Translations under genes and position numbers: made by a program
The notes under the pieces: generated by a model
Seen by the model: only the letters and a program-made list of their open reading frames with translations
Databases searched by the model: none
Told to the model about the DNA's origin: nothing
Assembly: GCA_937904375.1 (NCBI GenBank)
Contig: CALDIG010000207.1
Location: forward strand, 1-41,590
Reading direction: 5' to 3'
Source of the DNA: an uncultured Prevotellaceae bacterium
GTDB taxonomy: Bacteria; Bacteroidota; Bacteroidia; Bacteroidales; Muribaculaceae
DNA: 41,590 nt
Part shown: positions 24,401 to 32,179 of the stretch, piece after piece
Layout of the letters: the number at the start of each line of letters is the position of its first letter
Numbering within the stretch: the stretch's first letter is position 1

Positions 24401-25114
24401 CTTGCAAAAGAAATCAAAGTCATTGTTGATGATAAGTCGCAATACACCGACTGGTCACAGCGCACTGATATCAAGGCGGAATTGAAAGTCGCTATCATTG
24501 TCGCCCTTGCTAAAGCTAAATACCCACCATTCACTAACGATGAAGTGTTCAAAGAAATCCTTGAACAAGCCGAGAATTTCAAGAAGAATGCCGACAATAG
24601 GCAAGTTGATTATGCTACTCAAGTTGTAGATGACGGAATGCTTATGGCTGCCGAAGATGTCTTCATCTATGGCAGCATTCCCATCGACTTGCCTAATATT
24701 AAACGCGATGAGTTGACAGCCGGGAGTCTTGACCTGATTCTTATGTACGCTATTGGTAGTAGTGCGCGACAGAAAACAGAAGCCGCTGGAAGAATAGCTT
24801 TGGGAATCAAAGAAGATATGCTTAGAAATGAACAGTTGGCTGCATACAAGAGCATTAAATACTTGATATTCCATTATTGGAGCAATCCCACGGCTTACCA
24901 GTTGGAGAAAGAGCCTACATTAGTTGATAAGAATGCCATACCGTCTGATTATCTTCTGAGAATGGAAAAGGATGCTGTGAAATTCCTGCTGTTGGATTAT
25001 AATCCACAGCAACCTGCAGATTTGGGCAATATTAATGTCTTAAAGACTCAAAGACGAGGTGAGATTAGGTATCTTCCATTTGTAACAACACTAGAAAGCA
25101 TTACAGATGAATAG
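21419..25114 (+). CDS. hsdR: Type I restriction enzyme, translocase/endonuclease subunit
   Basis: The 1231-residue protein is of full family length or above. The N-terminal nuclease domain has RPDAIVYVNGIPVVVLEFKS (about 131-150) with the Asp and ExK of the PD-(D/E)xK centre. The SF2 translocase has Walker A GATGCGKSFTM (about 291), a DEAH box ISDEAHRSQTG (about 392), VGFTGTPID and motif VI QTISRVNRVYPGKDKG (about 672). A long C-terminal helical region, which contacts HsdM, follows. It pumps DNA past the bound HsdM/HsdS complex and cuts at distance. No frameshift or missing motif is seen. Unlike the three AT-rich genes before it, its codon use resembles hsdM. Confidence 0.97.
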   Translation: MSHFNEEQLEQSIIELFKQEGYEYTHGGEIVRDLSDVLLRDDLKAYLQNHYSKHGITSVEIDTSIKRLEQEVGGLYENNVAVMRLVMDGFSIKRQDATKPPLFINLVDFDNPKDNIFRIVNQLEVLGDALRRPDAIVYVNGIPVVVLEFKSAIKEDTTIENAYTQLTVRYRLDIPQLFKYNAFVVISDGVNNKFGSLFAPYDFFYAWRKVEQTDRSSDGINSLFTMVQGLFRKERLVDVLHNFIYLPDDSNNEMKIVCRYPQYFATTSLLTNILKHSHLNPNGDGKGGTYFGATGCGKSFTMLFLTRQLMKCKQLSSPTIVLITDRTDLDDQLSKQFLKAKKFIGDETIMQIDSREHLGEMLRGRTSGGVFLTTIQKFSEDISLLSDRANIICISDEAHRSQTGMGQHIRVTVDGVQKKYGFAKYLRDSLPRATYVGFTGTPIDASIEVFGPIVDRYTMIEAVDDEITRRIVYEGRAAKVILDSEKAKEIEEYYSKCAEEGANENQIEESKRAMTRMDVILNDPKLLANIADDFVQHYENRVEEGSTVVGKTMIVVSNRQIAYSLYKAILALRPEWTEVKACCDGEELTEREQEKIFPMPKMMMVMTTNKDDEKPLRDILNSEPYKKKLDDQFKEVKSNFKIAIVVDMWITGFDVPCLDTMYCFKPLQQHTLVQTISRVNRVYPGKDKGLVVDYLGIKNNMNVALKRYGGGDLDATSVETMEQSIKMTKDELDILRRLFHKFDNSLYFNGAPLEQLNCLNLAAEFVQETKEREDMFMAHTKRMRSAYNICCNSDEITQEEDNDIHFFIAVRSIVYKMTKGDAPDAAQMNRKVASMIKDALISQEVEEITKIGVKPEKEIDLLSSEYMERLMRLKLKNTKVKLMEKLLRQVIDNLKKVNKTKGIDFTKRLNAIIEKYNDRSDNTTLANEIIDAVVDEMAELLSDVVAEKTASDALGISFEEKAFFDILKSVAVKYDFYDNLSTVESKFNDARLIALAKEIKVIVDDKSQYTDWSQRTDIKAELKVAIIVALAKAKYPPFTNDEVFKEILEQAENFKKNADNRQVDYATQVVDDGMLMAAEDVFIYGSIPIDLPNIKRDELTAGSLDLILMYAIGSSARQKTEAAGRIALGIKEDMLRNEQLAAYKSIKYLIFHYWSNPTAYQLEKEPTLVDKNAIPSDYLLRMEKDAVKFLLLDYNPQQPADLGNINVLKTQRRGEIRYLPFVTTLESITDE

Positions 25115-25187
25115 AGTCGTTCTCATAGTAGCAGATTTGACTTAGTTCATGTTCTCAAAACCAAATATGAAGATTTCTATTAGTGTC

Positions 25188-25955
25188 CTAATCTTTGATT
25201 ATCTCGGCTATTTCTTTGCGCGCTTGGGCGCCTTCGGGGCATGGCCATAGGGGATAGACGTGTCCCAACTTCTCTGCCACATGCAGTTGTGCATCCATTC
25301 CGGCTGCCTTCATCTTGTCGTGGGTCTTGACGATATCGGTATAGAAAATCTCCCATGTGCCAGTGAACAGGTCGGTGGGTGGAAGTCCTTGCATATCGCC
25401 GTAAAGAGGTGAAATTATCGGGTCATGTGGGGCAATGTCTCCAGCCCAGTCAGCACCCACTTTCCTTAACACTTGAGCATCGAGGAAAGTGTCGTTTTCT
25501 TGCAGCGCGTCATCGCCTCCAAGCACATCAACCCAGGGCGAGATAAGCACTAGATGGCGGGGCAGGTCGATGGAGTCGTTGCGTATCTCCTGCGCCAGGG
25601 CGAGCGTGAAGCCGCCGCCTGCCGAGTCTCCCATGATGATGATTCGTTTGGCGGAATACTGTTTGATGAGCTGTTGATATAGCTGCATCATCAGCGGATG
25701 GGCGTCGCTGGCGGTGTAGCAGTAAAGCAGCGGATAGTTTGGTGCCACAATGCCGCAGCCTGTGGACTCTGCCCATTCTGCCATCGCCTTCCAATGCAGT
25801 TCCTCGAAGTTGTTGAGGTAGGCGCCGCCATGGATGTAGAGCACTATAGGTTTGCTGTCATCTTCAGCCTTCATGTGAAACACCTGCATGTTGCCTACCC
25901 TGTACTGGCGCATTTCGCGTGGGAACTCTACACCGTCGGGAATCTCCAAAGTCAA
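25188..25955 (-). CDS. HSL-type alpha/beta hydrolase, apparently 5'-truncated
   Basis: The readable frame is 255 residues with the hormone-sensitive-lipase family motifs: VLYIHGGAYLNN (oxyanion HGG), the nucleophile in IMGDSAGGGFTLAL, the acid region TGTWEIFYTD and the histidine in KLGHVYPLWP. Relatives are usually 290-320 residues with about 50 more at the N-terminus. Here the only start options are a TTG at 25955 or the ATG at 25913; upstream in frame there is a stop at 25992-25994 with no ATG in between, and beyond it word-repeat DNA. So the 5' end seems replaced by repeat sequence. The catalytic triad remains, and the short protein might still fold, but I suspect a pseudogene or a damaged start. 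Confidence 0.65.
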   Translation of the reverse strand: MTLEIPDGVEFPREMRQYRVGNMQVFHMKAEDDSKPIVLYIHGGAYLNNFEELHWKAMAEWAESTGCGIVAPNYPLLYCYTASDAHPLMMQLYQQLIKQYSAKRIIIMGDSAGGGFTLALAQEIRNDSIDLPRHLVLISPWVDVLGGDDALQENDTFLDAQVLRKVGADWAGDIAPHDPIISPLYGDMQGLPPTDLFTGTWEIFYTDIVKTHDKMKAAGMDAQLHVAEKLGHVYPLWPCPEGAQARKEIAEIIKD

Positions 25956-26063
25956 ACAACTAAAAACTATTTTGTACCGTTGGCTATCGCCTTAGATAGG
26001 CTGCGCCTAGGCAATAAAATCAAAAAACTGGTGACTGATAACTGAAAACTGACAACTATTTAC

Positions 26064-26071
26064 TATCTTTG
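26064..26071 (+). promoter_or_regulatory. -7 promoter element of leuS
   Basis: TATCTTTG followed by C is a perfect TAnnTTTG, giving a leader of about 33 bases before the ATG at 26110. The region just upstream (26029-26056) is a word repeat of ACTGATAACTGAAAACTGAC, of the same kind as the tandem repeat at 41510-41590. Confidence 0.55.
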
Positions 26072-26109
26072 CAGTTTGAATGAAAATCAACAAAACAATT
26101 ATACACAAT

Positions 26110-28881
26110 ATGGAATACAACTTTAACGAGATTGAGAAGAAGTGGCAACAGTATTGGAAGGAAAACAACGTCTATAAGGTAGATATCGACGAGAGCAAGC
26201 CCAAGTTCTATGTTCTCGACATGTTTCCTTATCCCAGTGGTGCTGGCCTGCATGTGGGGCATCCGTTGGGCTACATCGCCAGCGACATCTATGCGCGCTA
26301 CAAGCGTCACAAGGGCTTTAACGTGCTGCACCCCATGGGCTACGACGCTTACGGTCTGCCAGCCGAGCAATATGCCATCCAAACTGGTCAGCATCCCGAG
26401 GTGACTACTAACGAGAACATCGCCCGCTACCGCGAGCAGCTCGACAAGATAGGATTCAGCTTTGACTGGGATCGTGAGGTAAGAACTTGCGAACCAAAAT
26501 ATTACAAGTGGACTCAATGGGCATTCCTCCAGATGTTCAAGAGCTACTATAACACCGCTCTCGACAAGGCGCGACCCATCACCGAACTCGTGGAATATTT
26601 CGAGAAAAACGGCAGCGAGGGTTGCAACGCCCACACTAATGCCAAAGTGGAGTTTACTGCCGACGAGTGGCGTGCCATGACCGATGCCGAGAAGAGCCAG
26701 ATGCTGATGAACTACCGCATCGCCTACCTGGGCAATACTATGGTGAACTGGTGTCCTGAGTTGGGTACCGTGCTCGCCAACGACGAGGTGAGCGAGGGAC
26801 TTTCCATTCGTGGTGGTTATCCGGTGGAGCAGAAGGTGATGCGCCAGTGGTGCCTGCGCGTGAGTGCCTACGCCGGCCGCTTGCTGCGCGACCTCGACAC
26901 TATCGAGTGGAGCGACTCTATCAAAGAGACTCAGAAGAACTGGATAGGCTACAGCGAGGGTGCCGAGATGCTGTTCCCCATCGTGGGCAGCGACGAGCAG
27001 TTGCTCATCTTCACCACCCGCGCCGACACTATCTTTGGCGTGACTTTCATGGTGCTGGCGCCCGAGAGCGAGTATGTAGATCAGGTGGTTACCGCCGAGC
27101 AGCGCGCTGCCGTTGATGCCTACCTTAACGAGGTGAAGCACAAGACCGAGCGCGAGCGTCTCATCGAGAAGAAGGTGAGCGGTGTGTTCAGCGGCAGCTA
27201 TGCCGTCAACCCCGTCACTGGCAAGGAGATACCCATCTACATCAGCGACTATGTGCTGGCTGGCTACGGCACTGGTGCCATCATGGCGGTGCCTGCTCAC
27301 GACAGCCGCGACTATGCCTTTGCTAAGCATTTCGACCTGCCTATCATCCCATTGATTGAGGGTGCCGACATCAGCGAGGAGAGCTTCGATGCCAAGGACG
27401 GCATAATGATGAACTCCAGCAACGAGCGGTTGCAGCTCAACGGACTCCAAGTGAAGGACGCTATCGCCAAAACCAAAGAATATATCGAAAAGGCGGGAAT
27501 AGGCAAGGTGAAGGTGAACTACCGCCTGCGCGACGCCATCTTCAGCCGTCAACGTTACTGGGGCGAGCCGTTCCCCATCTACTACGACGAGGACGGTCAG
27601 CCACAGCCTCTCGACGAGAGCGAGCTGCCATTGCAGCTGCCCGAGGTTGACAAGTTCCTGCCCACCGAGACTGGCGAGCCTCCACTGGGACGCGCCAAGA
27701 ACTGGGTGGCAGCCAACGGCCGTCCGCTGGAGCTGAACACCATGCCAGGCTTTGCCGGCTCGAGTGCCTACTATCTGCGCTACATGGACCCCCACAACGA
27801 CGAGGCTCTTGTGTGCAAGCGCGCCGATGACTACTGGCGTCAGGTTGATCTCTATGTGGGTGGTACCGAACACGCCACAGGTCACTTGATTTACAGCCGT
27901 TTCTGGAACAAGTTCCTCTACGACTATGGTTATGTGTGCGAGGCCGAGCCGTTCCGCAAGTTGGTCAATCAGGGAATGATTCAGGGCCGCTCCAATTTCG
28001 TTTACCGCATCAAGGACACCAATAAGTTTGTGTCGTTCAACCTCAAGAAAGACTATGACACCACTCCCATTCATGTGGATGTGAATATCGTGAGCAACGA
28101 CGTGCTCAATATTGAGAAGTTCAAGGCTTGGAGGCCTGAGTTTGCCGATGCTGAGTTCATCTTTGAGAATGACAAGTACATCTGCGGATGGGCGATTGAG
28201 AAGATGTCGAAGTCGATGTTCAACGTGGTGAACCCCGACGACATCGTGGAGCGCTATGGTGCCGACACTCTGCGTCTCTATGAGATGTTCCTGGGTCCTG
28301 TCGAGGCAAGCAAGCCTTGGGACACCAACGGTATCGACGGCGTGAACCGCTTCCTCAAGCGTCTGTGGGGACTCTTCTTCAAGGGCGACGAACTTCAACT
28401 CATCGACGAGAAGCCTAGTGCCGAGGCGCTGAAGTCTATTCACAAGCTCATCAAGAAAGTGAGTCAAGACATCGAGCAGTTCTCCTACAACACCAGCGTG
28501 GCGGCGTTCATGATTTGCTCTAATGAGCTTAAAGACATGAAATGCAAGACCAAGAGCGTGTATCGCGACTTCGTGGTGCTCCTTGCGCCGTTTGCACCTC
28601 ACATCGCCGAGGAGCTGTGGCACCAGTTGGGCGAGCAGGGCACCGTGTGCGACGCCCAGTGGCCCACTTGGAACGAGGAGTACCTCAAGGAGAGTATGGT
28701 GAAATATACAGTGCTCTTCAACGGCAAGCCCCGCTTCAACATCGAGGTTCCTGCCGGCACTCCCAATGATGAGGTGCAGAAGGTTGCCCTCACCCACGAC
28801 GGCGCTGCCCGCTGGCTCGACGGCAAGCAGCCCAAGAAGGTCATCGTAGTGCCCAACAAGATTGTGAATGTGGTAGTATAG
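26110..28881 (+). CDS. leuS: Leucyl-tRNA synthetase
   Basis: The 923-residue protein is a class I synthetase. The ATG at 26110 matches the family start (MEYNFNEIEKKWQQYWKEN); the ATG at 26080 would add ten residues in the leader. HVGH in LHVGHPLGYIASDIY (about residue 48) is the HIGH motif, followed by MGYDAYGLPAEQYA. An editing domain inserted in the Rossmann fold (about 225-420) includes FTTRADTIFGVTFM and GTGAIMAVPAHDSRDYAFA, which binds mischarged tRNA. KMSKSMFNVV is near residue 698. It charges tRNA-Leu with leucine and is essential. The coding sequence is GC-rich with very regular codon use, as for a highly expressed gene, which also creates a long antisense open frame. Confidence 0.98.
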   Translation: MEYNFNEIEKKWQQYWKENNVYKVDIDESKPKFYVLDMFPYPSGAGLHVGHPLGYIASDIYARYKRHKGFNVLHPMGYDAYGLPAEQYAIQTGQHPEVTTNENIARYREQLDKIGFSFDWDREVRTCEPKYYKWTQWAFLQMFKSYYNTALDKARPITELVEYFEKNGSEGCNAHTNAKVEFTADEWRAMTDAEKSQMLMNYRIAYLGNTMVNWCPELGTVLANDEVSEGLSIRGGYPVEQKVMRQWCLRVSAYAGRLLRDLDTIEWSDSIKETQKNWIGYSEGAEMLFPIVGSDEQLLIFTTRADTIFGVTFMVLAPESEYVDQVVTAEQRAAVDAYLNEVKHKTERERLIEKKVSGVFSGSYAVNPVTGKEIPIYISDYVLAGYGTGAIMAVPAHDSRDYAFAKHFDLPIIPLIEGADISEESFDAKDGIMMNSSNERLQLNGLQVKDAIAKTKEYIEKAGIGKVKVNYRLRDAIFSRQRYWGEPFPIYYDEDGQPQPLDESELPLQLPEVDKFLPTETGEPPLGRAKNWVAANGRPLELNTMPGFAGSSAYYLRYMDPHNDEALVCKRADDYWRQVDLYVGGTEHATGHLIYSRFWNKFLYDYGYVCEAEPFRKLVNQGMIQGRSNFVYRIKDTNKFVSFNLKKDYDTTPIHVDVNIVSNDVLNIEKFKAWRPEFADAEFIFENDKYICGWAIEKMSKSMFNVVNPDDIVERYGADTLRLYEMFLGPVEASKPWDTNGIDGVNRFLKRLWGLFFKGDELQLIDEKPSAEALKSIHKLIKKVSQDIEQFSYNTSVAAFMICSNELKDMKCKTKSVYRDFVVLLAPFAPHIAEELWHQLGEQGTVCDAQWPTWNEEYLKESMVKYTVLFNGKPRFNIEVPAGTPNDEVQKVALTHDGAARWLDGKQPKKVIVVPNKIVNVVV

Positions 28882-28883
28882 CC

Positions 28884-28970
28884 GACAAGCTGACGAGGAA
28901 CAAGCTAACGAGGCAAAAGAATTATCCTCTACCATTGCCTTGTTTACTCGTCAGCTTGTCAGCTTGTTAG
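28884..28970 (+). repeat. Start-codon-proximal word repeat, copy 4, with 14-bp inverted ends
   Basis: GACAAGCTGACGAG (28884-28897) is exactly inverted at 28947-28960. Between them are CAAGCTAACGAGG and CTCTACCATTGCCTTGTTTA. It ends with CAGCTTGTTAGC, nine bases before the ATG at 28979. It could form a long hairpin behind leuS, but has no T-run. Confidence 0.75.
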
Positions 28971-28978
28971 CAAAAATA

Positions 28979-29980
28979 ATGAAAAAAGAGCGACTTCCCT
29001 GGCTTGACTATGTGAGGTTTTTCAGTATCTTTCTTGTGATACTGTTTCACACGCCTCCGCAGACGCCAATCATGGATGGCAAGATTATCATCAACTTGCG
29101 CATCCCGCTCTTCTTTTGCATCTCGGGGTTCCTGTTCAACATTGGCAAATACAGCTCATTCGGGCAGTTTTTCCGTCATCGTGGCAAGCAGATTTTAGTG
29201 CCTTATGTCACATTTTTCATAGTTTTCTATGCTCTGTGGCTGCTGTTTGGCAAGAGTCTGGGTGATGCCGACGTATCGTGGTGGCAGCCGCTCGTCGATT
29301 TCGTCAAGGGCGAGCCGCACACCGTGCTGGGCACCTTCTGGTATCTCTCGTGCCTGATAGTGATGCAGATTCTCTTCTATTTCATGCAGCGGTGGCTGCC
29401 AAGCCAGTGGCTCTTCCCCGCTAGCATACTGCTCTCGGTGGCGGCTATCAACTGTCCGCTCGAGAACTACTGGCACATTTGGAACGCCATGGTCTATATG
29501 CCATTCTACGCCTTTGGCAACAGCTTTAAAAGCTATATATCAAAGGTGGAATTCTCATCACCTCAACGCACGGTCATCCTTCTTGCCCTGGGCATTGTCT
29601 CGCTTGTAGTAATGGCATTTAGCATCTTCATCGAGGAGAAGAACAGCATGAACGCCATCAAGATTGCCTGCGGCGTGATGGTCATCCCCACCTACATCGC
29701 CCTCGCCAAGTGGCTCGCCAGCCGCTACGGCCGCAACCGCATTATCCAGCTCGTGGTGATGAACGGAACGGTATATCTCGCCTTCCAGAACCACACCATA
29801 GGTTTCTTCAGGGTGATACTCGAGAAAGCTACTTATGCGGGGGTTATGGACGACCACATCTGGATTAAATTCGTCTCTCCGTTTGTCGTCATGGCTATCA
29901 TCTTCCCCTTCGCTTGGCTCATCCACCACTACGCCCCCTGGATGCTAGGCAAGAAGAAAGAAGAGACGCTGATTTTTTAA
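28979..29980 (+). CDS. Membrane acyltransferase (acyltransferase 3 family)
   Basis: The ATG at 28979 gives 333 residues beginning MKKERLPWLDYVRFFSIFLV, the usual start of acyltransferase-3 proteins (an Arg-Phe in the first helix), soon followed by ILFHTPPQTP with the catalytic histidine. About ten membrane helices follow (for example IPLFFCISGFLFNIG, ILVPYVTFFIVFYALWLLFG, TFWYLSCLIVMQILFYFMQ). Members move acetyl or other acyl groups onto sugars of surface polysaccharides or lipids. The acceptor is not readable. It lies between leuS and the ITPase gene on the same strand, and the short gaps suggest one transcript. An ATG at 28940 lies within the repeat and is rejected as start. Confidence 0.88.
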   Translation: MKKERLPWLDYVRFFSIFLVILFHTPPQTPIMDGKIIINLRIPLFFCISGFLFNIGKYSSFGQFFRHRGKQILVPYVTFFIVFYALWLLFGKSLGDADVSWWQPLVDFVKGEPHTVLGTFWYLSCLIVMQILFYFMQRWLPSQWLFPASILLSVAAINCPLENYWHIWNAMVYMPFYAFGNSFKSYISKVEFSSPQRTVILLALGIVSLVVMAFSIFIEEKNSMNAIKIACGVMVIPTYIALAKWLASRYGRNRIIQLVVMNGTVYLAFQNHTIGFFRVILEKATYAGVMDDHIWIKFVSPFVVMAIIFPFAWLIHHYAPWMLGKKKEETLIF

Positions 29981-30070
29981 GTTGTAAGTGTTAAGTAATA
30001 AGTGTTAAGTAGGGACAAAGTTTGCCTTGTCTGCTAGATAATCTAGAAAATCTAGAAAAAATATGAACTT

Positions 30071-30655
30071 ATGAAAGATATAGTTTTCGCTACCAACAAT
30101 GAGCATAAGCTCAGTGAATTGCGCCAGATTATGGCTGGCAAGTATAACGTGTTGAGTCTTGCCGATATAGGCTGCCACGACGACATCCCCGAGACGGCAC
30201 CCACCATCGAGGGAAACGCCATGATAAAGGCGCAGTGGGTGAAGGAGCATTATGGCTACGACTGCTTCAGTGACGACACAGGGCTGGAAATTGATGCCCT
30301 CGGCGGCGAACCAGGGGTTCACTCGGCACGATATGGCGGTGTGGCGCACGACAGTGAGCGCAACATCGACAAGGTGCTGCGCCTGCTCCACGGTGTGCCT
30401 ATGGAGCAGCGCACAGCGCGCTTCCGCACCGCCATCGTCTTAATCATGGATGGCGACACACATCAGTTTGAGGGCAAAGTGGAGGGACACATCCTCAACG
30501 AGCGTCACGGTGCCGGCGGCTTCGGCTACGACCCCATCTTCAAGCCTGACGAGGCCGATTGCGCCTTCGGCGAAATGACCGCCGAGCAGAAGAACCGCAT
30601 CAGCCACCGCGGCCGCGCCGTAGCACAACTCACCGCCTTCCTCTCAAAGCTCTAA
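30071..30655 (+). CDS. rdgB: Non-canonical purine NTP pyrophosphatase (RdgB/HAM1 family)
   Basis: The 194-residue protein has the family start IVFATNNEHKLSELRQIM (substrate-binding TNNxxK), the catalytic metal site FSDDTGLEIDALGGEPGVHS (about 72-91), and the C-terminal GFGYDPIFKPDEADCAFGEM and KNRISHRGRA, which close the nucleotide pocket. It hydrolyses ITP, XTP and their deoxy forms to monophosphates, keeping damaged purines out of DNA and RNA. All conserved residues are present and the length is standard. It is preceded by word-like repeats (TAAGTGTTAAGTA, 29984-30012, and TCTAGATAATCTAG-type near 30033-30056) and followed by a perfect 20-bp inverted repeat. Confidence 0.96.
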   Translation: MKDIVFATNNEHKLSELRQIMAGKYNVLSLADIGCHDDIPETAPTIEGNAMIKAQWVKEHYGYDCFSDDTGLEIDALGGEPGVHSARYGGVAHDSERNIDKVLRLLHGVPMEQRTARFRTAIVLIMDGDTHQFEGKVEGHILNERHGAGGFGYDPIFKPDEADCAFGEMTAEQKNRISHRGRAVAQLTAFLSKL

Positions 30656-30667
30656 TAATGATTTAAG

Positions 30668-30743
30668 GCACACGAATTAAACGAATTAGAACTAATTTTG
30701 TGGCATGCACAGCCATTCGTTTCAATTCGTTTAATTCGTGTGC
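30668..30743. repeat. Perfect 20-bp inverted repeat after rdgB
   Basis: GCACACGAATTAAACGAATT (30668-30687) is exactly inverted at 30724-30743. The 36-bp spacer contains a further ATTCGTTT. The right arm overlaps the left direct repeat that flanks the ATPase unit. The arms are followed by TTCTTTTAT, so it could also end transcription of rdgB, although the stem is AT-rich. Confidence 0.75.
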
Positions 30744-30761
30744 TTCTTTTATCGACTACTG
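30711..30761 (+). repeat. Left direct repeat (51 bp) flanking the ATPase unit
   Basis: It starts AGCCATTCGTTTCAATTCGT and ends TTTTATCGACTACTG. It equals the right copy (32226-32267) except for nine extra bases, a second TTTAATTCG-like word. The right copy includes the stop codon and last glutamine codon of the sulfatase-fold gene, so this copy duplicates that gene's 3' end. Confidence 0.8.
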
Positions 30762-30783
30762 TGAAACGCTATTCACTTTTTTT

Positions 30784-30795
30784 GCGTAAATACGC
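30784..30795. promoter_or_regulatory. GCGTAAATACGC palindrome, copy downstream of the ATPase gene
   Basis: The palindrome lies in a longer identical context (ACTTTTTTTGCG before, CATTTTT after) shared with the two copies near the promoter. Here it stands 35 bases beyond the stop codon of the ATPase gene. Confidence 0.6.
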
Positions 30796-30830
30796 ATTTT
30801 TTTTGTTAATGTATTGTCGGGTAGCATCTT

Positions 30831-32087
30831 TTAATTATCGTTTAGACTATTGGGATTAGTAAGGAATTCGTAAATATTTAAGTATATTATACCATTATCG
30901 TCTTGATAACGGCTTATAAGATCATCGGTTATGACAAATTTCTTGAAATTATCGTTGATGTTATTCAAACTCCTTACTTCTTGTTCTCGCTTTTCAGCGG
31001 TTGGCAGTCTAAAAGCTGATTGGATATAATACTTGTGGCTTCCTTTATTGCACACAAAATCCACTTCAAGTTGCTTGCGCATGCTCACACCATTAGAATT
31101 TTTTGCGTTAACAATCACAACACCCACGTCAACAGCAATATCTCGATAACGAAGTTCATTATATATAAGGTTTTCCATGAGGTGTGTCTCCTCAAATTGA
31201 CGGAAATATATACGAGCATTTCGCAACCCTAAATCATTAAAGTAGTATTTTGCTGGAGTGTCAATGTATTTTTTGCCTTTGATGTCGAAACGGATGGATT
31301 TTTCTATTAAAAACACATCTTGGAGCATATCAAGATATGACTTTATAGTGGTGTGCGAAATGTCGCTGTGCTTTACCGAATGGAAAGTCCTCTCAAGTTT
31401 TGAGGGGTTAGTAAGACCGCCTATCCCTGAGGCTATAATGTCAATCAACTCATCTAAATCATCGTCATTCTTAATCTTGTAGCGTTCTTTTATGTCGGTT
31501 ATATAGGTTTTTGCAAATATAGTCCGCAGATAATCCATTTTCTTCTCTGCGTTGGGCAAAGTAGCCACCTTAGGTAAGCCACCATACAGCATATACTCTT
31601 CTAGAGCTTTTTCTTTACTACCATTCCACACCGACAAGAATTCCTCAAAATTCAGAGGCCTCAGCCTTATCTCATCACCGCGCCCACGAAATTCAGTGAT
31701 AATGTCGGTAGAAAGGAACTTTGAGTTGCTGCCAGTGACATAAATATCCACATTATCGATTTTCAGAAAGCTGTTCAGCACATCTTCAAAGTCTATAACA
31801 TGCTGAATCTCATCAATTAAGAAATAATGCATCTTGTCATCTTTGATGTGGTTGTCCATATAGTCAAGCAAGGCGTCTGGGTCTCGCAACACTTGGCTTC
31901 TTCTATCTTCCAAGTCTATTTTTATTATATGGTTTTTGTCAACACCACATTCCAGTAAATGCTTATAGAAAAGAACAAATAGCATATAAGACTTTCCGCA
32001 CCGTCTCATTCCAGTGATGATCTTTATCATGCCATTATGCTTGCTCGATATCAGTTTTTGTAATTGACTTTCACGCTTTATTTCCAT
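30831..32087 (-). CDS. AAA+ ATPase with DUF4143 C-terminal domain
   Basis: The ATG at 32087 gives 418 residues beginning MEIKRESQLQKLISSKHNG; an upstream frame to 32132 would translate the operator palindrome and is rejected. The ATPase domain has Walker A IITGMRRCGKSYML (about 21-34), Walker B MHYFLIDEIQHV (about 85-96), and sensor-like IYVTGSNSKFLS. The C-terminal half (about 205-418) is the DUF4143 region with LDMLQDVFLIEKSIRFD, YYFNDLGLRNARI, and a nuclease-like VDFVCNKGSHKYYIQ. This large family is abundant in gut Bacteroidales and archaea; its cellular role is not known to me. It sits alone between direct repeats, with its own promoter and palindromic sites, like a mobile single-gene unit. 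Confidence 0.9.
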   Translation of the reverse strand: MEIKRESQLQKLISSKHNGMIKIITGMRRCGKSYMLFVLFYKHLLECGVDKNHIIKIDLEDRRSQVLRDPDALLDYMDNHIKDDKMHYFLIDEIQHVIDFEDVLNSFLKIDNVDIYVTGSNSKFLSTDIITEFRGRGDEIRLRPLNFEEFLSVWNGSKEKALEEYMLYGGLPKVATLPNAEKKMDYLRTIFAKTYITDIKERYKIKNDDDLDELIDIIASGIGGLTNPSKLERTFHSVKHSDISHTTIKSYLDMLQDVFLIEKSIRFDIKGKKYIDTPAKYYFNDLGLRNARIYFRQFEETHLMENLIYNELRYRDIAVDVGVVIVNAKNSNGVSMRKQLEVDFVCNKGSHKYYIQSAFRLPTAEKREQEVRSLNNINDNFKKFVITDDLISRYQDDNGIIYLNIYEFLTNPNSLNDN

Positions 32088-32105
32088 ATTATATTTACTT
32101 TTTTT

Positions 32106-32117
32106 GCGTAAATACGC
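32106..32117. promoter_or_regulatory. GCGTAAATACGC operator-like site just downstream of the ATPase transcription start
   Basis: On the minus strand this palindrome starts a few bases after the predicted start of transcription (about 32124) and ends 18 bases before the ATG at 32087. A bound protein would block the promoter or early transcription. Confidence 0.6.
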
Positions 32118-32129
32118 ATTTTTTGTTTG

Positions 32130-32160
32130 CAAAGATATGTGTTTGTGATGGAATGCGCAA
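32130..32160 (-). promoter_or_regulatory. Bacteroidetes promoter of the ATPase gene
   Basis: On the minus strand TTG (32160-32158), a 20-bp spacer and TATCTTTG (32137-32130) form a good -33/-7 promoter. It lies between two GCGTAAATACGC palindromes. Confidence 0.7.
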
Positions 32161-32179
32161 GTTTTTATTTACTTTTTTT

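Noticed and set aside
14476..25114. Prophage or integrative element boundaries around the restriction island
   Set aside because: There is no integrase, tRNA target or attachment repeat at either end; the evidence supports an exchangeable defence locus only.
26056..28935. A 959-codon open frame antisense to leuS
   Set aside because: It mirrors leuS codon regularity (rare stops on the opposite strand of a GC-rich, highly expressed gene). It has no domain, and leuS is certain.
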